The notes: generated from the letters alone by a model not told the origin. DNA of 64,000 nucleotides from Paenibacillus sp. RC334 (GCF_030034735.1 NZ_CP125370.1:3038001-3102000), one strand, 5' to 3'; positions 38,148-45,582 are shown, counted from the first letter of the stretch. A program made the numbers and translations.

Positions 38148-38294
38148 TCAATTCGTTTCTTTACTCTTCTGATCTTTTTTCTTCAGCTCTTCTGGTATTG
38201 GTTTAGCGCCAAATACTGTTTTTTCATTTTTGGTAGATTCGTCAGCGTATTTCCCCAGTTTTACATTTAAAGCTCTTGCCAATCTCTTGTCCAT
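38148..38294 (-). CDS. Divergent AgrD-like peptide (cassette 2)
   Basis: 48 residues: MDKRLARALNVKLGK, a polar stretch, then EKTVFGAKPIPEELKKK. The K-P-I-P-E-E-L-K-K tail matches the AgrD recognition motif and lies directly after agrB as in cassette 1, but there is no Cys or Ser at the expected ring position (it reads E-K-T-V-F) and no long hydrophobic N-terminal helix. It may be a linear or differently cyclised signal, or a decayed copy. AAAGGAGGGG precedes the ATG. Confidence 0.65.
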   Translation of the reverse strand: MDKRLARALNVKLGKYADESTKNEKTVFGAKPIPEELKKKDQKSKETN

Positions 38295-38815
38295 TTCCGT
38301 TCCCCTCCTTTCCATAAAGGAAGAATGCTGAAAGCTTGTATAGCTAAAGATAAGCATATTATGTGTGATTGTATAAAGAAATTCAATGCACAAAACAAAA
38401 TACATACCGCTTTATAATATTTATGTTTAGTAGTTTTGTTAATATAAATAAAATGATTAGGCGCATAAATGACAAACACTAATAATGAACAAGCACTAAT
38501 AATAAAAATCGTTGGCACATTCAAAGCGATGAAAGGTATAGTTACACATATTGCCGTTGTAAAACAGACACATAACGTAAGATTGCGGAAGTGTGCCCCT
38601 CCTGAAAATCTCCTCATAAACATAATAGTACCCAGTGCTAATAACGCTCCTAAAAAGTGCCCTGCCATCCAGCCTACTACTGCTACTAGGAATACCGCAG
38701 AAACTTCAGTGATTTTTATACCAAGCGCATATTCCATCACTTCTACACTTGTCGGACCATCGGGGTCAGCTTTTTTTATTTCTGTTGCGATGTGCCTCGA
38801 TAGCGCTTCTAGCAT
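38267..38815 (-). CDS. AgrB-like membrane protease (cassette 2)
   Basis: 182 residues with about five transmembrane helices. The catalytic block IMFMRRFSGGAHFRNLTLCV has R-R-x-x-G-G-x-H-x6-C. It overlaps the upstream membrane gene by 50 bases and the downstream AgrD-like gene by 28 bases. The start follows GGGGGGATTACGAGG. Confidence 0.87.
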   Translation of the reverse strand: MLEALSRHIATEIKKADPDGPTSVEVMEYALGIKITEVSAVFLVAVVGWMAGHFLGALLALGTIMFMRRFSGGAHFRNLTLCVCFTTAICVTIPFIALNVPTIFIISACSLLVFVIYAPNHFIYINKTTKHKYYKAVCILFCALNFFIQSHIICLSLAIQAFSILPLWKGGERKWTRDWQEL

Positions 38816-39479
38816 CCTCGTAATCCCCCCGATCTGAAAAGAAATAGGACAATCCGAAAGTAAACAATGAAATGGAAAGTAATCCTATTGTATTAGAGTT
38901 ATAAAGCATATATAAAGTAATAGAGATAGTGACCGCTGATATTAGCGCACCTATAATTAACATCTTATTTAGGGATGAGAAATAATTTTCACCTCTTAAA
39001 AAATCGTGTGGAGGCTGAATTATAAACGAGAATCCTAAGTTATATTTCCCCATAACAAAAGAAATCAAATATGCAATAATGATAGAAGATACCTGAATAA
39101 AGTAAACAGAAAACCCAGAAGTGTAATTGATAACACCCGGTTGTGCTACTCCGAAAAAATTCGCAAATAGATATACAAATAGCTGTAGGTTAATGTAGGC
39201 TGTTAGACCAGAACCTGCAGAAAAAGCCGCAAGATGTGTTTTGATCCCTAAACCGAATCTAAAAAAGATAACCATAAACAAATATTGAAACGGCAAATCT
39301 AATTTAGGCACACCTATAACTACCCTCATTAGAAAAGAAAACAAAGCTATGCCAATTGTGTAAAATAGTATTTTTCTACGATATTCCCAGACGGGAAGCA
39401 TATAAAGCTTTAAGACCAAAGTAACAACGGCCAAAGCATCGAATACCCCAAGTAAAATATACAAAAAAGCAGATAACAC
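38766..39479 (-). CDS. Polytopic membrane protein, AgrC-sensor-like without kinase (cassette 2)
   Basis: 237 residues with six to seven predicted helices (FLYILLGVFDALAVVTLVL, ILFYTIGIALFSFLM, YLFMVIFFRFG, LFVYLFANFFG, YFIQVSSIIIAYLISFVMG, MLIIGALISAVTISITLYML) and a short charged tail ending NRNKKS. No kinase domain follows. Counterpart of 35990-36622. First gene of cassette 2, about 30 bases downstream of the shared promoter block. Confidence 0.75.
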   Translation of the reverse strand: MLSAFLYILLGVFDALAVVTLVLKLYMLPVWEYRRKILFYTIGIALFSFLMRVVIGVPKLDLPFQYLFMVIFFRFGLGIKTHLAAFSAGSGLTAYINLQLFVYLFANFFGVAQPGVINYTSGFSVYFIQVSSIIIAYLISFVMGKYNLGFSFIIQPPHDFLRGENYFSSLNKMLIIGALISAVTISITLYMLYNSNTIGLLSISLFTFGLSYFFSDRGDYEDARSAIEAHRNRNKKS

Positions 39480-39510
39480 AGATACACCATCCTCCTATTT
39501 AGCCTGCTGT

Positions 39511-39546
39511 AATTGTATATTTTACTCGGGTTAGTAGCAATGCAAT
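39511..39546 (-). promoter_or_regulatory. Conserved promoter/operator block of cassette 2
   Basis: Counterpart of 36661-36696: aattgtatat, ten unrelated bases, a block ending gcaa, then tgcaat. AT-rich -10-like TATACA on the minus strand. Conservation at fixed spacing where the surrounding DNA has diverged points to a common regulator. Confidence 0.5.
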
Positions 39547-39629
39547 AACCTAGTAAACTGGTAATTTTTGTCCTCATGTAAGGTATATTTTTGGGGTTGT
39601 GTTAATTAATCCGTTTACGAGTAATTGAT

Positions 39630-39890
39630 TCATTGCTCTAAAATCCATTGCTCCAAGAATGTTCTCGTTTCACGAGCTGGATAATACCATTTACCGCCGA
39701 TTTTTCTTTTTGGAAATCTAGGATCATAGAAAAATGTTCCCAGTATCGTATTCCAACTCATACAAGTCTTTTTCTTTAATTCATTTGTATCCCAAAATAC
39801 ATATTCAGCATCAACTACTTTCACCAACTCCGAAATTTTCTTCAATATAATTTTTTTCGCTTCCTTTTCATCTACACTAATCTCAATCAA
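39630..39890 (-). CDS. DUF771/excisionase-like HTH protein
   Basis: 86 residues. An acidic N-terminal half precedes KKKTCMSWNTILGTFFYDPR and KRKIGGKWYYPARETRTFLE, the helix-turn-helix layout of small phage DUF771 and excisionase-like proteins. The start is probably TTG at 39890, after AGGGACGAGG; the frame is open to 39938. Lies upstream of cassette 2 and has a truncated relative upstream of cassette 1. It may regulate the cassette or excision. Confidence 0.65.
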   Translation of the reverse strand: MIEISVDEKEAKKIILKKISELVKVVDAEYVFWDTNELKKKTCMSWNTILGTFFYDPRFPKRKIGGKWYYPARETRTFLEQWILEQ

Positions 39891-39937
39891 AATCCTCGTC
39901 CCTTTTTTGTAGAATGCAAAACTAATTAATGAACGCA

Positions 39938-39968
39938 AAAAAAATTCTCGGATATGTGCCGAGGAATC
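39938..39968 (-). terminator. Terminator downstream of the putative immunity gene
   Basis: CTCGG-cacatat-CCGAG stem followed by eight Ts on the minus strand, separating the toxin-like unit from the HTH gene. Confidence 0.65.
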
Positions 39969-40101
39969 GTTTTAACAAAAATTATCTTTCACATGCCACT
40001 CCATCACGATTCAGCTTCATACTCAACTAAACCGCATGTTAACTTAAACCTTTGTGAACAAATTAAAGCTCCCTGGTAACCACATTTGCTTATGATAACC
40101 T

Positions 40102-40484
40102 CTATTTTTCCATTAATTTATTGAATATCTCTCTATCTTTGGAAGTAAAGTCGGAAATCCGTTTCTTTTGCTCGTATGTGTTGGTACTTGAATCCAATTT
40201 AATGAAGCTATTTTCACCGACCAAATACACAATATTTTTTTTATCTTATATGACACAATATTATCAACAGCTTTTCCCAGTGGATCAGCAAGATGATTAT
40301 AAAGTATTAAAGGGTAGTGCGGCCCCCCTCTAAAAATTTGAAAAGTCCCGTCACCAAAATATTCTACGGTATCTTTGCCTGATGGGTATTTATACTTCGT
40401 ATTATCCCCAGAATTCACCAGGAAAATTAGAGTAGTAGTTGTAACTAGTATAGCAATCAAGATAATGATGTATCTACGCTTCAT
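40102..40484 (-). CDS. Small membrane-anchored protein, frameshifted (possible immunity protein)
   Basis: About 127 residues when repaired: an N-terminal helix (RRYIIILIAILVTTTTLIFLV) and a polar domain (YFGDGTFQIFRGGPHYP ... ). The frame breaks at a run of eight Ts (40235-40242); nine would continue with NIVYLVGENSFIKLDSS and a stop at 40102, which is far more plausible than the tail as read. It follows the toxin-like gene by 14 bases. A role as its immunity protein is inferred from order, size and topology only. Confidence 0.6.
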
Positions 40485-40498
40485 CTGCGATTTATTCC

Positions 40499-41640
40499 TC
40501 ACTTCCAAGCTTTTCTTGTATCAGTTACTGTTACATGAGACGTATACTCATTTAGTGTTCCCCATGATTCCATTAAATTTGTTAGGTTTGCTGCAGCCCA
40601 ACCAAGTTTGTTGTCCCCAGTAAACATTTGTTTAAAATTATACTCAAATTATAGACATCAGAATACGTTGTAGTAATTTTCCATTGCCCGTCAACGTAAT
40701 TTCCATTTATTTTATAATACATGTTGTGAAAAGCATTATATAAATCTCTATCACTTTCTAATCCCTCAGATCCATTATATGAAAAACTTTTAATTTTATT
40801 AGCGTTAGCTTTTTTGACTGCGGCATTAACTATTGCGATGTGCTCTTTAGATTTTTTAACTTGCTGCGCCTCATATGACCATTCGTTAAAGTATAAATTT
40901 CCTGGTTTGTAATCAAGTGAATGTTGAAGTAAATTGGCTGTGATGTCTCCGTACTTCTTTCTAGCTATAGGAACAGCTACTAATGTAAATGCTTTACGAT
41001 CAGGATAATGTATTACAGTGTCTGTCGAATCTTTTACCTGTTCTACACCTCGCACCCAAGCCTTTTCTAGTTCTACAAGAGGATTTTCAAACGGAAAAGT
41101 ATTATTTCCTGCATACACTAACATATTCTTACTATATGCGCCTTCCAGTACTTTTTGCGAGACATCAGACTGATCCTTTTCCCTTGTTTCCTTAGGTTCT
41201 AACTGAGGACTGTATTGAATTTTTCCCAATTGATCTTCTTTTTGTTTTAAAACAAGTTCAAACTCAAGTATCTCTTTGCTGGTATCAATCTGTTCTTGAT
41301 ACTTATCTACATAAGCGTGTGTAAACGTAATATCTCGGATCGTCGTTTTCATTTCTCACGACTTGGATATTACATTTTCGATAGTAGTCCTCACTATCAG
41401 GTTTATATTCTGTGTTTGCCCATGTATACAGCATGTTGGAATTATCCGCATTGTCTATAACTGAAGGAAGCGAATGAAGCTGAATTTTGCTTCGAATATG
41501 TAGTGAATGTGCCAAATCTGAAGACTTAGCTAAAAGGTTTTGGGACTATTGTTCATATAAGTAAAGCTAGTGATTTCACCTTTTACAAACTCGATTGGCT
41601 CACTACCGGATTTGCGTTCTATTCTTAATGAAATGCACAT
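40499..41640 (-). pseudogene. Unrecognised protein of about 380 residues, broken by three indels (toxin-like)
   Basis: The ATG at 41640 has GAGGAG 9 bases upstream. The product can be followed through three frames (MCISLRIERKSGSEP; then LLAKSSDLAHSL; then RDITFTHAYVDKYQEQ; then a C terminus with MFTGDNKLGWAAANLTNLME). Breaks lie at about 41539-41545, 41346-41349 and 40646-40648. The N-terminal half, rich in beta strands with an FTHAYVDKYQEQ segment, recalls tube-type Hcp proteins; the C-terminal part varies in style. With a small anchored gene behind it, an effector/immunity pair is possible but unproven. Confidence 0.5.
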
Positions 41641-41797
41641 TGAAGTAATCTCCTCTGTTAATTTAATCTAGTTTTATAGGAAAAATTTATGAAAATACTA
41701 ATTTCCAAATATTAATATATACGAAAAATATTAAATAGTAAACAAATTTTCAGCTTGGTAAAGGACGTAAAAAAAGCCCCGGTTACCTGGGAACCTT

Positions 41798-42134
41798 TTA
41801 TGTACTTGCAGAAATAATATCCTCCAACTTAACCCAACTAAAATCATCTTCGTATTTGGACAGCTTCACTTCCCGTCTGGCTGTGTTTATAGACGTAACG
41901 ACACCCGTCATAACCGTATCATCGAACGGGCTAAATACAGTCAACGTGACAGTCGTACGTAAGTTGTAGGAGTCTATAAGCGTCTGCTCTATTAGCTGTA
42001 ACCTCTTGGTCGTCCAACTCCGGCTTGCCGCGCCGCTGACGGTCTTTCATTAGCTTCAAATATGCTTCCTTGTGCTCGGGGATAATTATCCTAGAGCTTT
42101 CCCATATTCCATTGCCTTCAAGTTTCTTTCCCAT
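41798..42134 (-). CDS. YolD-like protein, frameshifted
   Basis: About 111 residues. N-terminal MIPEHK-type segment (RIIIPEHKEAYLKLMKDRQR, KPELDDQE) matches the YolD family; after a missing base near 42001-42006 the other frame continues with LIEQTLIDSYNL and ends with a typical WVKLEDI strand. YolD proteins accompany UvrX/ImuB-like Y-family polymerases and are SOS-regulated; no polymerase is adjacent here. The ATG at 42134 has AGGAGG upstream, and the promoter holds a near-perfect LexA box. Confidence 0.78.
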
Positions 42135-42164
42135 GTATGTAGCCTCCTGTTGTGTAATGTACAA

Positions 42165-42193
42165 ATTATATATCGAACATACGTTCTGTACAA
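42165..42193 (-). promoter_or_regulatory. LexA-controlled promoter of yolD
   Basis: Minus strand: TTGTAC (42193-42188), 17-base spacer, TATAAT (42170-42165). The spacer holds CGAACATACGTTCT (42174-42187), one mismatch from the SOS palindrome. Confidence 0.88.
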
Positions 42194-42244
42194 GGGATTA
42201 TTTTTACCAACGAACAAAAAAATAAACCTCGGATTGCTCCTGGC

Positions 42245-42517
42245 TTAGTATTCGGTAAAATATCTATTCGCATTTCCGGGTGGCATGATGATCTTCTGGT
42301 CCCTGTCCCATCCTTCGATAATGACGATATCCCGCAATGAGGACTTATCCGCCCACGTAATATAGTTATTCTTCTCAAGAACCAGCAGCCCCGCCTTTAT
42401 GTCCGCTACACTTCTGCCTGTCTTGATCTCCAGTTCCTTCATTGTGGGCATCCTACGGCGGCCTGCTGAAAAGTTGTAGAGTATCCGTAGTAGCTTGCGT
42501 TCGATATCAGGTAACAA
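42245..42517 (-). CDS. Small winged-helix-like DNA-binding protein
   Basis: 90 residues: RRRMPTMKELEIKTGRSVADIKAGLLVLEKNNYI is a typical winged-helix recognition segment, followed by a beta wing and a short tail. The TTG at 42517 has AAGGAG 9 bases upstream, while the GTG at 42535 lies upstream of that site. A TATAAT at 42546-42541 with a weaker LexA-like box (42549-42562) immediately upstream suggests SOS control like that of yolD. Confidence 0.6.
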   Translation of the reverse strand: MLPDIERKLLRILYNFSAGRRRMPTMKELEIKTGRSVADIKAGLLVLEKNNYITWADKSSLRDIVIIEGWDRDQKIIMPPGNANRYFTEY

Positions 42518-42540
42518 AGCAACCAACTCCTTCACTAGTC

Positions 42541-42562
42541 ATTATATACAAACATGCGTTCT
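42541..42562 (-). promoter_or_regulatory. Probable promoter with LexA-like box
   Basis: TATAAT at 42546-42541; CAAACATGCGTTCT at 42549-42562 differs from the SOS palindrome at two positions and occupies the same place relative to the -10 as in the yolD promoter. Confidence 0.5.
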
Positions 42563-42620
42563 TATAAAACAAAGAATACTATTCCAAAATAAATGTCTCA
42601 TTCTCTTGCTTTATGGTACT

Positions 42621-42638
42621 ATATATGGTACCATATAT
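42621..42638. promoter_or_regulatory. Perfect 18-bp palindrome upstream of hicA (candidate HicB operator)
   Basis: ATATATGGTACCATATAT, with a partial repeat ATGGTACTATA just to its left. It ends 14 bases before the hicA ATG and overlaps the expected promoter, as operators of toxin-antitoxin modules do. Confidence 0.6.
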
Positions 42639-42652
42639 GCAGGAGGTGAGAC

Positions 42653-42880
42653 ATGGCTAGGATAAATAAATTGATCCAGAAAATGAAAGACCGCCCAAAC
42701 GGGATTCGATTTGAAGAGGTCGAAAAGGTACTTGAACATTACGGATACATAAAGGCAAGGCACGATGGAACGTCACATTGCCAATTCCGAAATGATAAAG
42801 GCGACCTAATCACCGTCAAAAAGAAAAACCCATTAAAGGCGGCGTGCGTCAAAGACGTACTGGGTCGGATCGGGGAGTGA
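42653..42880 (+). CDS. hicA: HicA-type mRNA interferase toxin
   Basis: 75 residues with the dsRNA-binding-like HicA fold: FEEVEKVLEHYGYIKARHDG, then GTSHCQFRN, where the catalytic His lies in the H-x-x-(F) motif, and LITVKKKNPLKAACVKDVL. Cuts mRNA when free of HicB (family knowledge). AGGAGGTGAG precedes the ATG. Confidence 0.9.
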   Translation: MARINKLIQKMKDRPNGIRFEEVEKVLEHYGYIKARHDGTSHCQFRNDKGDLITVKKKNPLKAACVKDVLGRIGE

Positions 42881-42924
42881 GCGCTCCCCTTTCCTTATCC
42901 TCAATATATCCTAGCCGATATATA

Positions 42925-43287
42925 ATGGCAAATAATCAACAAAAGGATTTAGCGTATTACATGTCGCTCCCGTACACTATACAGATTCGACCAATGAACG
43001 ACGAAAGCGGACACTACTTTTACTCAACAGTAGCGGAATTAGACGGTTGCCAAAGTGACGGAGAGACCTTTGCTGAAGCTTATGAAAGTGTTCTTGAAGC
43101 CATGAAAGGCTATTTGTCTGTTAAGTTGGAACATGGCGACCCTATACCTGAACCTGTAGGAGAGAATGAATACAGCGGCAAGTTTAATTTACGTGTACCC
43201 AAAAGTCTGCACCAGCAGTTAGCAGAACGGGCAGCAGCCGAAAATGTTTCACTTAACCAATACTGCCTATACAAACTTAGCAAATAA
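42925..43287 (+). CDS. hicB: HicB-type antitoxin
   Basis: 120 residues. The N-terminal partial RNase H fold (YTIQIRPMNDESGHYFYSTVAELDGCQSDGETFAEAYESV) binds HicA; the C-terminal ribbon-helix-helix (FNLRVPKSLHQQLAERAAAENVSLNQYC) binds DNA. It starts 44 bases after the hicA stop, with no strong ribosome binding site at the ATG. An in-frame open region reaches back to 42844. Confidence 0.9.
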   Translation: MANNQQKDLAYYMSLPYTIQIRPMNDESGHYFYSTVAELDGCQSDGETFAEAYESVLEAMKGYLSVKLEHGDPIPEPVGENEYSGKFNLRVPKSLHQQLAERAAAENVSLNQYCLYKLSK

Positions 43288-43332
43288 AAAAAGCTCTGCC
43301 GACCAATTAAGGTTAGCAGAGCTTTTTTTTGC
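43286..43332 (+). terminator. Terminator of hicAB
   Basis: AAAAAGCTCTGC ... GCAGAGCTTTTTTTT with a 16-base loop. The loop sequence is nearly the same as in the hairpin at 45036-45076. Confidence 0.85.
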
Positions 43333-43377
43333 TTAGAGTATTCAAAATCTACACCATTCATCTTATTGTGGAATATC

Positions 43378-43857
43378 CTATAAAAGTAACATTAAAGCTT
43401 TAGTAACCCACCAGGCAGCAGTTTCATTCCCAGTCACTTGCAAAGCTCCTGCATATATTGCATCTTCAATAGCTCCAGTGAAGTTGTCAACAACACCTAG
43501 GATCTGTAAGAAACCCTCAACTCCAATAAAAGCTTTCACTGAGGCCGGAAGTTTATCAAATCCTGCTTTTAAAGCTTTTACTGCCCAACTCAATTTCCCT
43601 TGTGTTTGATACTCTCCACGGTCTTCTTTATTTTGGATGGCTTTAATAAAATCATTTTTTTCCTGCTCAGACAAATTGAAATATTCGGAAATACCTTCGA
43701 TATCTTGTAATTCTGATTCACTAAGAGAATCCTTAGCACTACTAGAAACACTACTAGAGTCTGTAGAAGGCAATGCGTACATTGAGGCTGGTACCGCAAT
43801 CACACCTGTTAGTAAAGTTGCGGCCATAAGTGAGGTTATCCAAACTTTTTTCATCAC
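43378..43857 (-). CDS. Secreted protein of unknown function, possible bacteriocin
   Basis: 159 residues: a signal peptide (MMKKVWITSLMAATLLTGVIA, about 1-28), a Ser- and acid-rich spacer (30-85), then a hydrophobic, small-residue-rich C-terminal 70 residues (AVKALKAGFDKLPASVKAFIG, GALQVTGNETAAWWVTKAL). This layout suits an exported membrane-active peptide matured from the C terminus. It lies divergent from a small membrane protein that could protect the producer. No family is recognised. Confidence 0.6.
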   Translation of the reverse strand: MMKKVWITSLMAATLLTGVIAVPASMYALPSTDSSSVSSSAKDSLSESELQDIEGISEYFNLSEQEKNDFIKAIQNKEDRGEYQTQGKLSWAVKALKAGFDKLPASVKAFIGVEGFLQILGVVDNFTGAIEDAIYAGALQVTGNETAAWWVTKALMLLL

Positions 43858-43974
43858 TTCAACTCCTCATTGTTTTTTATATTCATTTACCATTTATGTA
43901 ATCGTTACACTATTTATGGTAAACTATAGTTAGTTTTATATCAACTTCTATTTTTGATTTAAAGGAGGTATTTG

Positions 43975-44196
43975 GTGAAAAATATTTGGAGATTTATCAT
44001 CGCACTGCTCATCGGCAACATTATCGGGAATCTAACTTACGGAAGGCTAGAATTTTTTCAATACAACACAGGAACTGGATTTTTCACATTAGAAAATCTC
44101 ATTAAGTTCATTATTGACTACGGCCTGGCTGTGATTATTGCATTAATCATATATGTCTTGATTGGAAAACTTTTCATAAGAAGTGATGAGAAATAA
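43975..44196 (+). CDS. Small two-helix membrane protein
   Basis: 73 residues with helices at about 4-22 (WRFIIALLIGNIIGNLTYG) and 45-65 (LAVIIALIIYVLIGKLFI). The GTG at 43975 has GGAGG 6 bases upstream. Divergent from the secreted protein, with a shared intergenic region of about 115 bases; possible immunity partner. Confidence 0.65.
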   Translation: MKNIWRFIIALLIGNIIGNLTYGRLEFFQYNTGTGFFTLENLIKFIIDYGLAVIIALIIYVLIGKLFIRSDEK

Positions 44197-44202
44197 ACCA
44201 AA

Positions 44203-44242
44203 AGGACTCCTATGGGCTAAATACCAGTGGAGTCCTTCTTTA
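44203..44242 (+). terminator. Terminator after the small membrane protein
   Basis: AAGGACTCC ... GGAGTCCTT hairpin; it overlaps the end of the convergent interrupted ORF. Confidence 0.65.
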
Positions 44243-44450
44243 CATCTACTCTAAATTCAAACTGATTCCTCATGAAATATTTTCCGTTAATCTTGATCGA
44301 CTCAGGCGAAAATTTTTCTACTGGACCACCGTAATCCTCAAACGTCACCCGTAATTCTTCGTCCACGGACACAACATATGCTCTTACCTGGCTTAATGCT
44401 GATGCAAACAGTTCGATATCTGATTTTTACACTTTATATGTATGGTTCAT
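44217..44450 (-). pseudogene. Small uncharacterised protein with a premature stop
   Basis: The ATG at 44450 has GAGGTGATC upstream. The frame runs 77 codons with one TAA at codon 8 (44429-44427); downstream residues look like a real beta-rich protein (VSVDEELRVTFEDYGG, FSPESIKINGKYFMR). AAA to TAA would explain the stop. No family is recognised. Confidence 0.55.
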
Positions 44451-44492
44451 GCTGATCACCTCGATAATTCATTCGGTGAATGGTATTCAATA

Positions 44493-44527
44493 AAAAAGAC
44501 TCTGCCAGCATTACGCCAGCAGAGCCC
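44493..44527 (-). terminator. Terminator of the first YjcZ-type gene
   Basis: GGCTCTGCTGGC-gtaat-GCTGGCAGAGTC followed by six Ts on the minus strand. Confidence 0.85.
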
Positions 44528-44536
44528 CCAGTCCAA

Positions 44537-44653
44537 TCATACCCAAAATGCTTTTGAGATAATTACCAACAGGATAAACAATACCAAGATTGCACCTATA
44601 GAATGAAATCCGCCGTATCCACCATAACCTGCTCCACCTTCATATCCACTCAT
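44537..44653 (-). CDS. YjcZ/SscA-family small sporulation peptide
   Basis: 38 residues: a Gly/Tyr-rich start (MSGYEGGAGYGGYGGF) then one hydrophobic helix (IGAILVLFILLVIISKAFWV). Matches the short YjcZ-type family of spore-associated membrane peptides. AAAGGAGG upstream. Confidence 0.8.
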   Translation of the reverse strand: MSGYEGGAGYGGYGGFHSIGAILVLFILLVIISKAFWV

Positions 44654-44813
44654 GGCTTGAACCTCCTTTATTTGTAGTACAACATAATATATGCACAAAG
44701 ACTTCAGAGTACAGGGTATACAGGTAATAATTACAAAAGCTCATCGATCACATATCAATAGAGCCTTTTTACCTAAACAATGATTGGGCATTACCGTGAC
44801 ATTGCTTTAGAAA

Positions 44814-44948
44814 TTAAATCCAAAATGCTTTAGTGATGATAACCAACAGAATAAAGAGTACCAAAATTGCACCCGTCGATGTGAAAGGACAAAAACATTT
44901 TTCCCTACGCTCTTCCTTGCGCTCAACTCCTCCAACACATTCACTCAC
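44814..44948 (-). CDS. Second YjcZ-like peptide with a charged Cys-containing N terminus
   Basis: 44 residues: the helix TGAILVLFILLVIITKAFWI is nearly that of the previous gene, but the N-terminal half is charged (ERKEERREKC) and has three Cys instead of Gly/Tyr. It starts with GTG at 44948, with AAAGGAGG upstream. Confidence 0.7.
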   Translation of the reverse strand: MSECVGGVERKEERREKCFCPFTSTGAILVLFILLVIITKAFWI

Positions 44949-45035
44949 ATGAACTCCTCCTTTCATTTAGACACCATACACCGTATGTGTCACTCAATAA
45001 ATTTGGAAAGGCTAAGTGGAAATGACTTCAACGAA

Positions 45036-45076
45036 AAAAATCCCCGCCGACCAGTTAAGGGTTAGCGGGGATTTCT
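45036..45076 (-). terminator. Terminator of the nuclease gene
   Basis: AAATCCCCGC ... GCGGGGATTTTTTT on the minus strand, about 10-bp stem. Confidence 0.85.
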
Positions 45077-45525
45077 CATTTAACGATAAATTCAACTTTT
45101 GTGCCATCCGCATATTCGTCCAACTTGTGACCTACCCATGATCCAGCTCCACGATTATCCTTCGGGCTTATGTACTTAATATCCGCCCCCTCCCCACCTT
45201 CGGAACACATCGCCATAGGCCATTCATCACGATCCTTGCCCTTCTTGGTCGGTACGCCTTTGAGGGACAAATCACGGTTATGCTCGGCTCCATCGCGGTC
45301 AATTGTACATACTTGTGACTTTCCGGCTGCTATGGCCTCTCGGATATGCTGCGCTGTCTCGGGATAACGATCGGACGGAAACTCTAGCTTAACCTTGTCG
45401 GCAGACACCTGTGTTACTGGATTAGCTACAGGCTCTGTTTTGCTGGGTCTAGTTGCTTCCTGCTGTTGCACGTTGCAGCCAGCTAATAGGACTGTAATAA
45501 GTATGGTAAATATCCACCTAAACAT
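45076..45525 (-). CDS. NucA/NucB-type secreted deoxyribonuclease (lipoprotein)
   Basis: 149 residues. A lipobox ITVLLAGC predicts lipid anchoring; the catalytic region [13 protein letters not shown] ... [12 protein letters not shown] ... [12 protein letters not shown] matches sporulation nuclease NucB and competence nuclease NucA. No inhibitor gene (nin) is adjacent. The start at 45525 follows GGAGGAATACAT; the frame is open to 45555. Confidence 0.9.
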   Translation of the reverse strand: MFRWIFTILITVLLAGCNVQQQEATRPSKTEPVANPVTQVSADKVKLEFPSDRYPETAQHIREAIAAGKSQVCTIDRDGAEHNRDLSLKGVPTKKGKDRDEWPMAMCSEGGEGADIKYISPKDNRGAGSWVGHKLDEYADGTKVEFIVK

Positions 45526-45547
45526 ATGTATTCCTCCCCCTAAACGT

Positions 45548-45582
45548 AATAACACCCCACCAGCTTGGCCAGTAGGGTGTTA
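45548..45582. repeat. Inverted repeat upstream of the nuclease gene
   Basis: TAACACCC(C/T)AC ... GT(A/G)GGGTGTTA: 10-bp arms around about 14 bases. No T-run on either side, so more likely a regulatory or IS-derived palindrome than a terminator. Confidence 0.4.
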
